This document shows positions 41,796-50,653 of a stretch of DNA of 64,000 nucleotides, one piece after another. Below the pieces are notes generated by a model that was given only the letters and a program-made list of their open reading frames with translations, searched no databases and was not told where the DNA came from. Positions within the stretch are counted from its first letter, which is position 1. Each line of letters begins with the position of its first letter. The stretch is from the NCBI RefSeq assembly GCF_044377035.1, contig NZ_JBILJW010000001.1, positions 175,584 through 239,583 of the forward strand. The letters run 5' to 3'. Origin of the DNA: Silanimonas sp044377035. Lineage in GTDB: Bacteria; Pseudomonadota; Gammaproteobacteria; Xanthomonadales; Xanthomonadaceae. A program made the position numbers and the translations under genes.

Positions 41796-42658
41796 CGGCG
41801 AAGCTCCAAGGAGAAATCGACGGCGGACACCGCACACGTGTCGGCAAGATCGAAAAGGCGCAGCGCTTCGGTGAAGCGGTCGGTGGTTTCTTCAAGGCCC
41901 GAGGGCGCGTCAGTGCAGCGCCGCACCGGTGCGTAGCCGAACCACGCCTCGCCGGCGACATGCGGCAAGAGTTCGGGGCAGAACGCGATCGACTGATTCG
42001 GGGCGTCTTGGCGACGCAGGGCGAACGCCCGCGTCCACAAGGCGATGGCATGGGCTCGCCACGGGCCGGGATCGTTCACGGCCACCTGGATCGCGCCACC
42101 GCTGGCGATGCGGCCTTGCACCATCGGGCTGCGCCGCAACACCGGGTCGAAAAGAGTCAGGCGATCCGCGAAGCCGCCGCCGTAATCGAGCTCGCCGCCG
42201 ACCACCCAGTGCGAGGCGTCGAGCGAAAAACGCAAATCAGGGAAACGTTCGACCCAGCGAAGGGTTCGCCACGCGTCCTGCGTCACGGTGGCGCGATGCG
42301 TTTCCACCAGCACGGTGTGGCCGTGGCGCGCGGCGGCTTCGAGCAGGGCGCCGGCGAATCGGTTGAGCGTGTCGTCATCGTCGAACGCCGAGCCCACATG
42401 CAGGGTGGTGCTGGCCACGCCGGCATCGACGTGCGACGCGATCAAGGCCTCGGCGTCATCGGGTGAATCGATGCGGCCCATCGCGTGCGGAACGAGGCCC
42501 GCGGCGCGGATGGCCGCCCAGTCGGACCAGGCCACCACGCCGCTGATGCCGCATGCGGGCAACAGGGCGAGTTGTTCCGCAAGGCTCTCGCGGGCGCCGA
42601 CGGAACCTGCCGGCAATCCCTGCAAGGTGGCCATCGCGATGAGCCGGTTCGGCCTCAC
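41792..42658 (-). CDS. Sugar phosphate isomerase/epimerase-like TIM-barrel protein
   Basis: 288 residues from a GTG at 42658 that overlaps the PhyH stop (GTGA); an ATG eight codons in is possible. The AP-endonuclease-2/xylose-isomerase-like barrel shows metal-ligand segments VLVETHRATV (Glu), RFSLDASHWVVGG (Asp, His) and PELLPHV near the end. Members isomerise or epimerise free or phosphorylated sugars. Its place between PhyH and GH92 suggests it processes the imported or oxidised sugar; the reaction is unknown. Confidence 0.75.
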   Translation of the reverse strand: MRPNRLIAMATLQGLPAGSVGARESLAEQLALLPACGISGVVAWSDWAAIRAAGLVPHAMGRIDSPDDAEALIASHVDAGVASTTLHVGSAFDDDDTLNRFAGALLEAAARHGHTVLVETHRATVTQDAWRTLRWVERFPDLRFSLDASHWVVGGELDYGGGFADRLTLFDPVLRRSPMVQGRIASGGAIQVAVNDPGPWRAHAIALWTRAFALRRQDAPNQSIAFCPELLPHVAGEAWFGYAPVRRCTDAPSGLEETTDRFTEALRLFDLADTCAVSAVDFSLELRR

Positions 42659-43461
42659 GCGGCCGACCAGATCACAGGGTTTTTCGGCGAATCGGCGAGC
42701 GCGCCGGTGGCCACGCCCGGGCACCACTGGTCGCGGTCGTTCTGCTGGATCGGGTTGAGGGCATCAAGCAGGTGGATGTCGTCGGCCATGAAGATCACCG
42801 TCATCACCGAGCGCGGGCGGTCGGAGGTGTTGGGTTCCGCCCGATGGAAGGTCCAACCCAGGTGGAAGCTCACGTCGCCGAGCGCGAAGGGTGCGCAACT
42901 GTAGGGGTGGCCCAGTGCCGCCATGTGCGCGGGGATGTCCTCTTCGCTGGCGTCGGAAATGCCGATGTCGCGACCTTCCGGAACCACGTGGCTGCCGCTG
43001 TAGAAACCCAGTGGGCCCATCGCCATCGGCACGTCCTGCAGCGGAATCCACGCAGTGACGGTGCGGTCGCTTGCCAGCGGCCAGTAGTACTGGTCGGCAT
43101 GCGCCGGCGTGTGGCCGCCGTTCGGTTCCTTGTACAGCGACTGGTCGTGATACAGCCGCACGCCTTTCACGCCCAGCAATTGCGCAGCGACGCGGGCGAG
43201 GCGTTGTCCCATCACGAAGCGCCCGACCAGCGGGCTCTTCTCCCACAGGTTCATCACCTGCAGGAAGGCGCGGCCGTAAGTGTCGCGCTCGTCGAGCGAA
43301 CGCTGTTCGGTGTTGAGGTCCAAGGTCAGCCGGGTGATTTCGCGGCCGATCGCGGCCAGCTCTTGCGGCGGCATCAGCCCGCGCAGGGTTACATGGCCAT
43401 CGCGTTCGAAGGCCGCGCGGTCGGTGTCGGAAATCGTTGCGGGTTGATCGAGCCAGTGCAT
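42655..43461 (-). CDS. PhyH-family Fe(II)/2-oxoglutarate dioxygenase
   Basis: 268 residues with the facial triad visible: H121-x-D123 (HTPAHADQYYW) and H206 (GWTFHRAEPN), plus R217 (SDRPRSVMTVIF) for 2-oxoglutarate. No signal peptide. PhyH relatives hydroxylate small molecules, lipids or osmolytes. Within a glycosidase/transporter operon it is unusual, and its substrate may be a modified sugar or an attached aglycone. The ATG overlaps the alpha-glucosidase stop (TGATG). Confidence 0.85.
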   Translation of the reverse strand: MHWLDQPATISDTDRAAFERDGHVTLRGLMPPQELAAIGREITRLTLDLNTEQRSLDERDTYGRAFLQVMNLWEKSPLVGRFVMGQRLARVAAQLLGVKGVRLYHDQSLYKEPNGGHTPAHADQYYWPLASDRTVTAWIPLQDVPMAMGPLGFYSGSHVVPEGRDIGISDASEEDIPAHMAALGHPYSCAPFALGDVSFHLGWTFHRAEPNTSDRPRSVMTVIFMADDIHLLDALNPIQQNDRDQWCPGVATGALADSPKNPVIWSAA

Positions 43462-45137
43462 CAGGCGTCTCCAAGTCCAAACCATGCCGCACCCGGCGGC
43501 AGGTCGAGGGTGGTGGGGGTGGGGCGAGCGCCGCCGCACCATTGCGTGCGGGCGTCGGCGCGCGGCATCGCCATCGTTCGGGCGGTGCCGCCGAGGTTGA
43601 ACACGGCATGCATCTCGGTCTGGCCCGAACGGCGCACGAGGTGCAGCAGATCGTCATCGACATGCGCGACCTCGAGCTCGCCGACGCGCAGCGCGGGATG
43701 TTGTTGGCGCAGGCGGATGAGCTGGCGCGTCGTGGACAGCATCGAGTTCGCATCGGCCGATTGGCGATCCACGGCCTTGCCTTGGTGCGCCGGCCACACC
43801 GGCAGCCACGGTGCGTGCGCGCTGAATCCGGCGTTCGGCGCGTCGCCGGCCCAGGGCATGGGCGTTCGACAACCATCGCGGCCCGTCACCAGCGGCCAAT
43901 GGGCAATGCCGAAGGGGTCCTTCATCTGCTCGAAGGGCACCACCGCTTCGTCCAGCCCCAGCTCTTCCCCTTGGTAGACGAAGACCGTGCCGCGCAGCGC
44001 CAGCAGTAGGGCCATCCACGTTTCGGGCGGTGTGTCGCTGGTGGAGGAGCCCTCACCACCGCCCAACCCGAAGTCGAAGGCCTTGCCATGCGCGCCCGAC
44101 CAGCGCGTGGCCACGCGCGGCACGTCGTGGTTCGAGAAGGCCCAGCTCGGCCAACCGCTTCGCGTCGTCCAGGCCTGCAGCCGCTCGGCGATCTCGCGCG
44201 GCGAGGGGCGGGGCCCGAGGAAGGCGAAGGAATAGGCCGTATGCAGGCGTTGATCGCCCTCGGTGTACTCCGCCATCCGCGCATCCCACGCCGCACCGCC
44301 GATCTCGCCCACGGCCATGCGCTCACCGTGGGCATCCATGCGTGCGCGCAGGGCTTCGAGGAAGGGCAGGGTCTCGGGCTGGTCGGCGTTGTAACGATGC
44401 TCCTGCATCAGCACCGGGCTGGCACCGCGGCGCTCGGGCGGCAGCGGCGGGTTGTCTCGCAGTTGCTGGTCATGGAAGTAGAGGTTCGCGGTATCCAGCC
44501 GAAAGCCATCCACGCCGCGCGCCAGCCAGAAATCGGCGACGTCGAGGATGGCGGCCTGCACCTCCGGGTGCTGAAGGTTGAGGTCCGGCATCGTCGGAAG
44601 GAAGTTGTGCAGGTGGTACTGGCCGCGGCGCGGCTCCCAACGCCACGCCGGACCGCCCATCCAGCTCTGCCAGTTGTTCGGCGGGCTGCCGTCAGGGCGG
44701 GCGTCGGCCCACACGTACCAGTCGGCTTTCGGGTTGTCGCGCGAGGCGCGGCTTTCCTGGAACCACGCGTGTTCGGCGGCGGTGTGGCTCCACACCTGGT
44801 CGACGATGACCTTGAGCCCGCGTGCATGGGCTTCGCGAAGCAGCGTGTCGAGGTCGTCGAGCGTGCCGAAGCGCGGATCGACAGCGCGGTAGTCGCTGAC
44901 GTCGTAGCCGAAGTCGCGGTCGGGCGTCGGGTAGAACGGCCCGAGCCAAAGACCGTCCACGCCCAGCGAGGCAATGTGGTCGAGCCGCGCGATCAGGCCC
45001 TTCAGGTCGCCGATGCCGTCGTCGTTCCCGTCTGCGTAGCTGCGCAGGTAAACCTGGTACAGCACGGCACCGCGCCACCACGGGGTCGCGCTGGGATCGG
45101 CGGGTGGGGGAGTAGAGAGAGGCATCGGCAGCGGCAT
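43461..45137 (-). CDS. GH13 alpha-glucosidase (oligo-1,6-glucosidase/maltase type)
   Basis: 558 residues, no signal peptide: cytoplasmic. WWRGAVLYQVYLRSYADGNDDGIGDL is the standard N-terminus of GH13_23/31 alpha-glucosidases. Catalytic residues: D215 nucleophile (DGFRLDTANLYF), E278 acid/base (AVGEIGG) and FSNHDVPR. Splits imported maltose/isomaltose-type sugars to glucose. First gene of the six-gene operon, divergent from the AraC regulator across 92 bases. An in-frame ATG at 45125 is an equally good start. Confidence 0.92.
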   Translation of the reverse strand: MPLPMPLSTPPPADPSATPWWRGAVLYQVYLRSYADGNDDGIGDLKGLIARLDHIASLGVDGLWLGPFYPTPDRDFGYDVSDYRAVDPRFGTLDDLDTLLREAHARGLKVIVDQVWSHTAAEHAWFQESRASRDNPKADWYVWADARPDGSPPNNWQSWMGGPAWRWEPRRGQYHLHNFLPTMPDLNLQHPEVQAAILDVADFWLARGVDGFRLDTANLYFHDQQLRDNPPLPPERRGASPVLMQEHRYNADQPETLPFLEALRARMDAHGERMAVGEIGGAAWDARMAEYTEGDQRLHTAYSFAFLGPRPSPREIAERLQAWTTRSGWPSWAFSNHDVPRVATRWSGAHGKAFDFGLGGGEGSSTSDTPPETWMALLLALRGTVFVYQGEELGLDEAVVPFEQMKDPFGIAHWPLVTGRDGCRTPMPWAGDAPNAGFSAHAPWLPVWPAHQGKAVDRQSADANSMLSTTRQLIRLRQQHPALRVGELEVAHVDDDLLHLVRRSGQTEMHAVFNLGGTARTMAMPRADARTQWCGGARPTPTTLDLPPGAAWFGLGDA

Positions 45138-45229
45138 CGGGAAGGCCGCGACAGGATGGCCGTGCGCTTCCGCCCTTCTGCTGCATGGGATGACCGATAC
45201 TGTGCCGATTCAGGCATGCGGAGCCGATC

Positions 45230-46066
45230 ATGCGGCCTTCACGGGAACCCATTGCGCACGACATCGCGACCGCGCACGTGTTGGACGTGGCCCGCACCCG
45301 CTTCGATGGGCCCTACCACCACCATGCCGCGCTCGAACTCACTTGGATCCGCGAAGGGGCCGGGGTGCGGGTGATCGATGGCCAGGTGATGCCTTTCGCC
45401 GCAGGGGATGTCGTGTTGGTGCCGCCCCAAGTGCCGCACGTGTGGTGGAGCCGCGGCGAGGGTGAGGTGGCCTCGGCCTGCGTGCTGCATTTGATGGTGC
45501 CCTCGGCCTTGGGGGCGCTGCCTGAGGTGCGGGGTGTGTCCGGCTGGTTGGAGGAGGGCGCGCGTCCTGCGCTGCTGGAAGGCGCGTTGCGCGCGACTGT
45601 CGCTACCGAACTGCAGGCCCTCTCCGCAGTGGAGGGACTGGAGCGTCTCGGCCGGGCGCTGTCCTTGCTGGGACGAATCGCGGCTTCGCAGGAAGGCGTG
45701 GTGCGACTCGCACCGAGCGCGCGGCCGTCGTCGTCGCCGGACGATGACGCACGGCTGGGGCGTGTTCTGGGGTGGATCCATCGCGACTTCGCGCAAGCGC
45801 TGAGTGTCGAGGAGGGCGCTCGCCGCCTCAGCGTCGCGCCGGCGTCGTTCAGTCGCGCTTTCCAGCGGCGCGTCGGCCGGCCCTTCTCGCTCTATGTCAA
45901 CGATGTCCGCATCGCCGAGGCCTGCCTGCTGCTGCGCCAGTCGTCGCGGTCGATCACCGAAGTCGCGCGGCGATGCGGCTTCCCGACCTTGGGCCACTTC
46001 CATCGGCAGCTGGTGCGGCGCACGGGTTTGGGGCCGCGGGAGTACCGCCGGGCGTTCGCGCCATGA
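45230..46066 (+). CDS. AraC-family regulator of the glycan locus
   Basis: 278 residues: a cupin sensor (YHHHAALELTWIREGAG, GDVVLVPPQVPHVW) and a C-terminal helix-turn-helix pair (SVEEGARRLSVAPASFSRAFQRRVGRP, SITEVARRCGFPTLGHFHRQLVRRTGLGPREYR). Divergent from the alpha-glucosidase gene, so the likely sugar-responsive controller of the operon. Ends with an ATGA overlap onto the acetyltransferase gene. Confidence 0.88.
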   Translation: MRPSREPIAHDIATAHVLDVARTRFDGPYHHHAALELTWIREGAGVRVIDGQVMPFAAGDVVLVPPQVPHVWWSRGEGEVASACVLHLMVPSALGALPEVRGVSGWLEEGARPALLEGALRATVATELQALSAVEGLERLGRALSLLGRIAASQEGVVRLAPSARPSSSPDDDARLGRVLGWIHRDFAQALSVEEGARRLSVAPASFSRAFQRRVGRPFSLYVNDVRIAEACLLLRQSSRSITEVARRCGFPTLGHFHRQLVRRTGLGPREYRRAFAP

Positions 46067-46539
46067 GTCTCGTCGTGCGGCAGGCCACCACCGACGCCGA
46101 CCTCGCGATGGTTCGCGAGCTTTTCGTGGCGTACCGCGAGCACCTTGGCATCGATCTCGGCTTCCAGCAGTTCGACGCCGAGCTTCGCGACCTCCCGGGC
46201 GCCTACGCGCCCCCGCGCGGCCGGCTGTTCCTCGCCATGGACGAGGGCGTTCCGTTGGGCTGTGTCGCGTTGCGCGCCATCGACACCCGGCGGGCCGAGA
46301 TGAAGCGGCTGTTCGTCCGGCCCGAGGGTCGGGGCCGCGGCGTGGGACGCGCCTTGATCGCCCGCGTTCTCGATGAAGCGCGGGCGATCGGCTACTTGGA
46401 AGTCGTCCTCGACACCCTCCCGTCGATGACCGAGGCCCAGGAGCTCTATGCGCGGTTCGGGTTTCGCGACATCGCGCCCTATGCCGCCACGCCGATTGCC
46501 GGCACCCGTTTCCTCGCCTTGGCGCTGACGAGCGACTGA
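46063..46539 (+). CDS. GNAT-family N-acetyltransferase
   Basis: 158 residues: MSLVVRQATTDADLAMVREL, then EMKRLFVRPEGRGRGVGRALI (acetyl-CoA-binding motif A, R/QxxGxG/A as RGRGVG) and MTEAQELYARFGF. Cytoplasmic acyl transfer to an unknown amine. Overlaps the AraC gene by four bases, so co-translated with it. Confidence 0.9.
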   Translation: MSLVVRQATTDADLAMVRELFVAYREHLGIDLGFQQFDAELRDLPGAYAPPRGRLFLAMDEGVPLGCVALRAIDTRRAEMKRLFVRPEGRGRGVGRALIARVLDEARAIGYLEVVLDTLPSMTEAQELYARFGFRDIAPYAATPIAGTRFLALALTSD

Positions 46540-46563
46540 CGTCGCCGCTTCAAGACCGCTCGC

Positions 46564-47301
46564 CTAGAACCGCTCACCGACGGGCAGATAGCGCCACTGG
46601 CCGGGCGGCATCGCGCCCTCCGGCCCCTTGCCGATCGCAATGCGGCCGATGCGCTGCCGGCGGATCGCGGTGACGTCCAGGCCCACCTGCGCGCACATCG
46701 CGCGCAGCTGGCCGGGCACGACGCCCTTGATGGCGAAGCGCAGCGTGGTTTCGTTCTGCCAGCTCACCTTGCAGGGCGGCAGTTCGCGGCCTTCGAAGGA
46801 CAGGCCGTGCGCCAGCTTGTGCAGGCCGTAGGGCGCCATGCGGCCCTCCACTTGCACCAGCAGTTCGTGTTCGATGGTCGCGGCGTCCTCGGTGAGTCGG
46901 CGTGCGACGCGGCCGTCCTGCGTCAGCACGATCAGGCCGCTGGCCTCGGGTTCGAGCGGCACCATCGGTGCGAGGCGCTCGAAGTGCCGCTGTAGCACCC
47001 GTTGCTCATGCGGATCGTCGGCCCAGCGGGTGTCGGGCCCGATGCCCATGGCCGCGCTGCCGATGCCGTTGAACGCATCGAAGCCGGCCGGCTTGTGGAA
47101 GAGCAGGGTTGCCGGCTCGACGGGCTTCTTCCGGGCCTCGGGGTCGAGTGCCACGACCTCGTCGGTGACGCGCAACTGCGGCGTTTCCACCATCACGCCA
47201 TCGACGCTGACCCAGCCGTTGCGGATGTAGGCCTCGGCTTCGGCACGGGTGCAGCCGGTGAGTTCGGCCACGCGGCGTGCCAGACGGATCGTTTCGCTCA
47301 T
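46564..47301 (-). CDS. S4-domain RsuA/RluF-type pseudouridine synthase-like protein
   Basis: 245 residues. N-terminal S4 RNA-binding domain (IRLARRVAELTGCTRAEAEAYIRNGWVSVDG at 5-35), then the RsuA-type catalytic fold (FHKPAGFDAF; the last third TTLRFAIKGVVPGQLRAMC). In the motif where family enzymes have GRLDxx(T/S)xGL, this protein reads VPLEPEASGL, with E117 at the catalytic Asp position. Either the enzyme uses Glu or it has become an RNA-binding protein. Convergent with the GNAT gene. Confidence 0.8.
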   Translation of the reverse strand: MSETIRLARRVAELTGCTRAEAEAYIRNGWVSVDGVMVETPQLRVTDEVVALDPEARKKPVEPATLLFHKPAGFDAFNGIGSAAMGIGPDTRWADDPHEQRVLQRHFERLAPMVPLEPEASGLIVLTQDGRVARRLTEDAATIEHELLVQVEGRMAPYGLHKLAHGLSFEGRELPPCKVSWQNETTLRFAIKGVVPGQLRAMCAQVGLDVTAIRRQRIGRIAIGKGPEGAMPPGQWRYLPVGERF

Positions 47302-47394
47302 GCCCGCAGTGTAGCGGGCTCACACCGCGCCGGCCGAAAGCGGCGACAATGGCCGCCTTGCGCGGCTCGCCGCGCGCTGGAGGCCTGTTGCCGA

Positions 47395-48252
47395 GTGAGA
47401 ACCCCCGAAGCCCTGCAGGTGCTCATCGATGACGGCGTCATCGACGAGGTGCTGCGCCCGCTGAAGAGCGGCAAGGAAGCAGCCGTGTATGTGGTGCGCA
47501 GTGGTGACGACGTGCGCTGCGCGAAGGTCTACAAGGACATGGCACAGCGCAGTTTCCAGAAGCGCGTGCAGTACCAGGAAGGCCGCAAGAGCCGCGGTAG
47601 CCGCGAAGCGCGCGCCATGGGCAAGGCCACCAACTTCGGCCGCAAGCAGCAGGAGGAGGCCTGGAAGAACGCCGAGGTCGACGCGCTCTACCAGCTTCGC
47701 GATGCCGGCGTGCGCGTGCCCGAGCCTTACGGATTCTTCCACGGCGTGCTGGTGATGGAGCTGGTGACGGATGCGGAAGGCTTCAGCGCGCCGCGTCTGG
47801 GTGAAGTCGAGCTCGATGCCGACACCGCCCGGGCCTATCACACCGCGCTCGTTCGCGAGGTGGTGCGGATGCTGTGCTGCGGCCTGATCCACGGCGACCT
47901 CTCGGCCTACAACGTGCTCGTCGGGCCGGAAGGCCCGGTGGTGATCGATTTCCCGCAGGTCGTGAGCGCCGCCGGCAACAACAACGCGCGCACCATGCTG
48001 CTGCGCGACGTCAACAACCTCACCGCCACGCTCGGCCGCTTCGCGCCGGAGCTGCTCGACACCTGGTTCGGCGAGGAGATGTGGGCCATGTTCGAAGCCG
48101 GCGAGCTCTTGCCCGACAGCCCGCTTACCGGCGAGTGGACCCCGGACGAGTCCGAAGTCGACCTCGACAGCGTGCGCCAAGCCATCAACGACGCCCGCGA
48201 GGAAGCGATCATCCGCCAGCAGGGCCGCGAAGCCGCCGAAGCCGAGGACTGA
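47395..48252 (+). CDS. RIO1-family serine protein kinase
   Basis: 285 residues from a GTG at 47395 with ggagg 11 bases upstream. RIO features: a P-loop-like PLKSGKEAAVYVVRSGD, CAKVYK lysine, catalytic LIHGDLSAYNVLV and metal-binding VVIDFPQVV. Bacterial RIO1 kinases have poorly known targets; a link to ribosome or translation control is suggested by the adjacent divergent pseudouridine synthase but unproven. Confidence 0.88.
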   Translation: MRTPEALQVLIDDGVIDEVLRPLKSGKEAAVYVVRSGDDVRCAKVYKDMAQRSFQKRVQYQEGRKSRGSREARAMGKATNFGRKQQEEAWKNAEVDALYQLRDAGVRVPEPYGFFHGVLVMELVTDAEGFSAPRLGEVELDADTARAYHTALVREVVRMLCCGLIHGDLSAYNVLVGPEGPVVIDFPQVVSAAGNNNARTMLLRDVNNLTATLGRFAPELLDTWFGEEMWAMFEAGELLPDSPLTGEWTPDESEVDLDSVRQAINDAREEAIIRQQGREAAEAED

Positions 48253-48305
48253 TCCGGGGAAGGCATCGGTATCATCCTTGGCCTCCGTTCCGCCAAGACG
48301 CCGCC

Positions 48306-49229
48306 ATGACCGCCACCTCGCCTTATCCGATTGGAACCCCCGGCCAGCCTTGGGGCGACGCCGAACGCGTCGCTTGGCGCGCGCGCCAGCGCGTACAGCG
48401 CCGCTATGCCGAGGACGTGCTGCCGCGCATCGAGGCCCTGCGTGCCACGTTCGACGTGGCCGAGTACGGACGCGTGGTGTCGGAAGGCGAGACCTTCCCG
48501 CTGTTCGCCCTGCGCAGCCGCGACTGGAACGACGCGCTGCCTACCGTGCTGGTCACGGGTGGGGTGCACGGTTACGAGACCAGCGGCGTGCACGGCGCGC
48601 TGGCCTTCCTCGAGCGCCACGGCGCGGCCTACGCCAGCCGCGTGAACCTGCTCGTCGCGCCCTGCATCAGCCCCTGGGCCTACGAGCGCGTGCAGCGCTG
48701 GAATGCCGAGGCGATCGACCCCAATCGGAATTTCCGCAGTGGTAGCCCCTGCGCGGAGTCGGCAGCGATGGTCGCGCTGGTGGCACCGCTGCAGGGACGC
48801 ATCCGCCTGCACATCGATCTGCACGAGACCACCGACAGCGACGAGAACGAGTTCCGCCCGGCGCTCGCGGCGCGCGACGGCAAGCCGTTCTCGCCCGGCG
48901 AGATCCCGGACGGCTTCTACCTCGTTGGCGATACGCCGAACCCGCAGCTCGACTTCCAGCGCCATGTGGTCGACGCGGTGGCAAAGGTGACGCACATCGC
49001 GCCGGCGGATGCCAAGGGTCAGATCATCGGCTCTGACGTGATCTCGCCCGGCGTGATCCTTTACCCGTTCAAGGCGCTGGGCCTGTGTGCGGGCCTCACT
49101 GATGCGCCGTACACCACGACGACCGAGGTGTATCCCGACAGCCCGCGCGCCACGCCGGAACAGTGCGTGGAGGCGCAGGTGGCGTCCGTGGTGGCGGCGA
49201 TCGATGCGGCCGTCCTGGCAGCGAGCTGA
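48306..49229 (+). CDS. M14-family zinc carboxypeptidase-like protein
   Basis: 307 residues without signal peptide. Zinc ligands HxxE appear in GGVHGYETSG and the His in LHIDLHETTD; substrate-binding NRNF (DPNRNFRSG) follows, and TTTEVYP near the end may carry the catalytic Glu. It belongs with the succinylglutamate desuccinylase/carboxypeptidase-like M14 proteins. Substrate unknown, probably a small peptide or amidated metabolite. Confidence 0.83.
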   Translation: MTATSPYPIGTPGQPWGDAERVAWRARQRVQRRYAEDVLPRIEALRATFDVAEYGRVVSEGETFPLFALRSRDWNDALPTVLVTGGVHGYETSGVHGALAFLERHGAAYASRVNLLVAPCISPWAYERVQRWNAEAIDPNRNFRSGSPCAESAAMVALVAPLQGRIRLHIDLHETTDSDENEFRPALAARDGKPFSPGEIPDGFYLVGDTPNPQLDFQRHVVDAVAKVTHIAPADAKGQIIGSDVISPGVILYPFKALGLCAGLTDAPYTTTTEVYPDSPRATPEQCVEAQVASVVAAIDAAVLAAS

Positions 49230-49238
49230 GATCGCGCG

Positions 49239-49901
49239 ATGGAACGACAGAGAAAAACCATCGAGTCCGGACGAAGCCCGCGCTCGTCGATGCTGCTGCC
49301 CGCCGCGGTGCTCGTGCTGACACTCATCTTGGGTGCCGCGGCGTCGCTGCGGTTTTCGGCGGATTCCGATCCTCCGCCGGCGCCGGTTTCGGAGGTGGTT
49401 CCTGAGGCGATCCAACCCCTCGAAGTCGTCGAGGCGCCGCCGGCCCCCGCGCCCCAGCGGCCGGTCGAGTCCGTCGCCGTGGAACCCGAACGTCCTGTGC
49501 CCCAGGCCACTGTTGCCGAAGCGGTTGTTCCTGAGGCGGTAGTTCCTGAGGCCGCTATTCCTGAGGTCGTTGTTCCCGAAGGCCGTACGGGGCTCATCGA
49601 AGCGCTGCGTCGCGGCGAGCTGCGGCCGGGATCGCAGGCCGACATCGCCCGTTGGGCCACGGCGGCACGAGCCTCGGGACAATCCATCGAAACGGAGCGC
49701 CTGACCGGCGGCGCGATGGATGTCTTTGTCGTCGAGAAGGACGTCATGGTTCCCGGGCGACTCACCGGGGCGCATGCGGTGATCTTCGTGCTCGATGCCG
49801 GCAAGCCCTTTCCCCGCGGCGACCTCGGCCACTCCCTCGTTCTCGATCTGCCGTCCGGGAGCTGCATCGGCGTGACCTGCGGGATCATGCTGTCGCGGTA
49901 G
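49239..49901 (+). CDS. Membrane-anchored protein with VPEA repeat linker
   Basis: 220 residues: a basic N-terminal 17, one membrane helix (about 18-37), then a Pro/Glu/Val-rich linker (40-115) that includes a run of five-residue units of the form VVPEA. The C-terminal domain (TGLIEALRRGELRPGSQADI, ETERLTGGAMDVFVV, GAHAVIFVLDAG, LDLPSGSCIGVTCG) is unrecognised. The plan, an inner-membrane anchor with a spacer and a periplasmic domain, is like TonB or pilus-assembly proteins but no family fits. Starts 9 bases after the M14 gene. Confidence 0.7.
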   Translation: MERQRKTIESGRSPRSSMLLPAAVLVLTLILGAAASLRFSADSDPPPAPVSEVVPEAIQPLEVVEAPPAPAPQRPVESVAVEPERPVPQATVAEAVVPEAVVPEAAIPEVVVPEGRTGLIEALRRGELRPGSQADIARWATAARASGQSIETERLTGGAMDVFVVEKDVMVPGRLTGAHAVIFVLDAGKPFPRGDLGHSLVLDLPSGSCIGVTCGIMLSR

Positions 49902-49923
49902 GCCAAAGGCCTGGCTGCTGGGC

Positions 49924-50634
49924 TCAGCTCGCCTTCCGCCAACGCATGACGAGGAAGTTCGGCGCGCGTCGATAGCGGTCGGCCTTGTCGTCGTCGACGC
50001 CCTGGGGCGCCGGTTCCGCGAAGTGCTCGAGGACGAAGCCTTCGCCAAGCAGACCGGCCATGTAGGTGGAGAGCGGTCGGTGCCAGTTGGTGATGCGGAT
50101 GCCGCGCCACGCGGTCTCGACCGGCCGCTCGTGAAGGTAGTGGTCGATGCAGAAACGCCGGCTGCCGTCGGGCTCGCGCGTCCAGCCCAAGGGCACGGCG
50201 GCGGTGTTGAAGGCCTGCAGGTTGGCGATCAGCAGATGGCCGCCGGGGCGAAGCACGCGGCGGCATTCGCGCAAGGCCGCGCCGAGGTTGGCGATGTCGA
50301 TCAGCGAGAGGTAGGCCACGACGAGATCGACGCTGGCGTCGTCGAGGGAGAGCGCTTCGGCGCCTTCCACGCGGTAGTCGCCCTCGGGGTGGCGTCGGCG
50401 CGCTTCGTCGATGAGGGCCGCTGTCGGGTCGATGCCCACCGTGGTGACGCCGCGCGAGGCCAGCAGGCGGCAGAAGCGTCCTTCGCCGCAGCCGAGATCG
50501 AGGGCGCGGCGCGGCGATAGGGCATCCGCCTGCGCCAACATCGGCGCATCCAGCACGTACTTGCGTCCCCAGTCGCCGTCCTCGCCGATGACGTCGATCC
50601 AGGCGCGGGCCGAATCGTTCCATCCGTTGTCCAT
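49924..50634 (-). CDS. Class I SAM methyltransferase (Methyltransf_11/25)
   Basis: 236 residues from the ATG at 50634, preferred for its ggagaag site; an ATG four codons upstream (50646) lacks one. Motif I ALDLGCGEGRFCRLL, then VGIDPTAALI, SVDLVVAYLSLIDI and LRPGGHLLIANL. Ubiquinone/biotin-type small-molecule methyltransferase fold; substrate unknown. Follows yedK at 19 bases, so probably co-transcribed. Confidence 0.85.
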   Translation of the reverse strand: MDNGWNDSARAWIDVIGEDGDWGRKYVLDAPMLAQADALSPRRALDLGCGEGRFCRLLASRGVTTVGIDPTAALIDEARRRHPEGDYRVEGAEALSLDDASVDLVVAYLSLIDIANLGAALRECRRVLRPGGHLLIANLQAFNTAAVPLGWTREPDGSRRFCIDHYLHERPVETAWRGIRITNWHRPLSTYMAGLLGEGFVLEHFAEPAPQGVDDDKADRYRRAPNFLVMRWRKAS

Positions 50635-50653
50635 TGGCTTCTCCATTGTGGGG

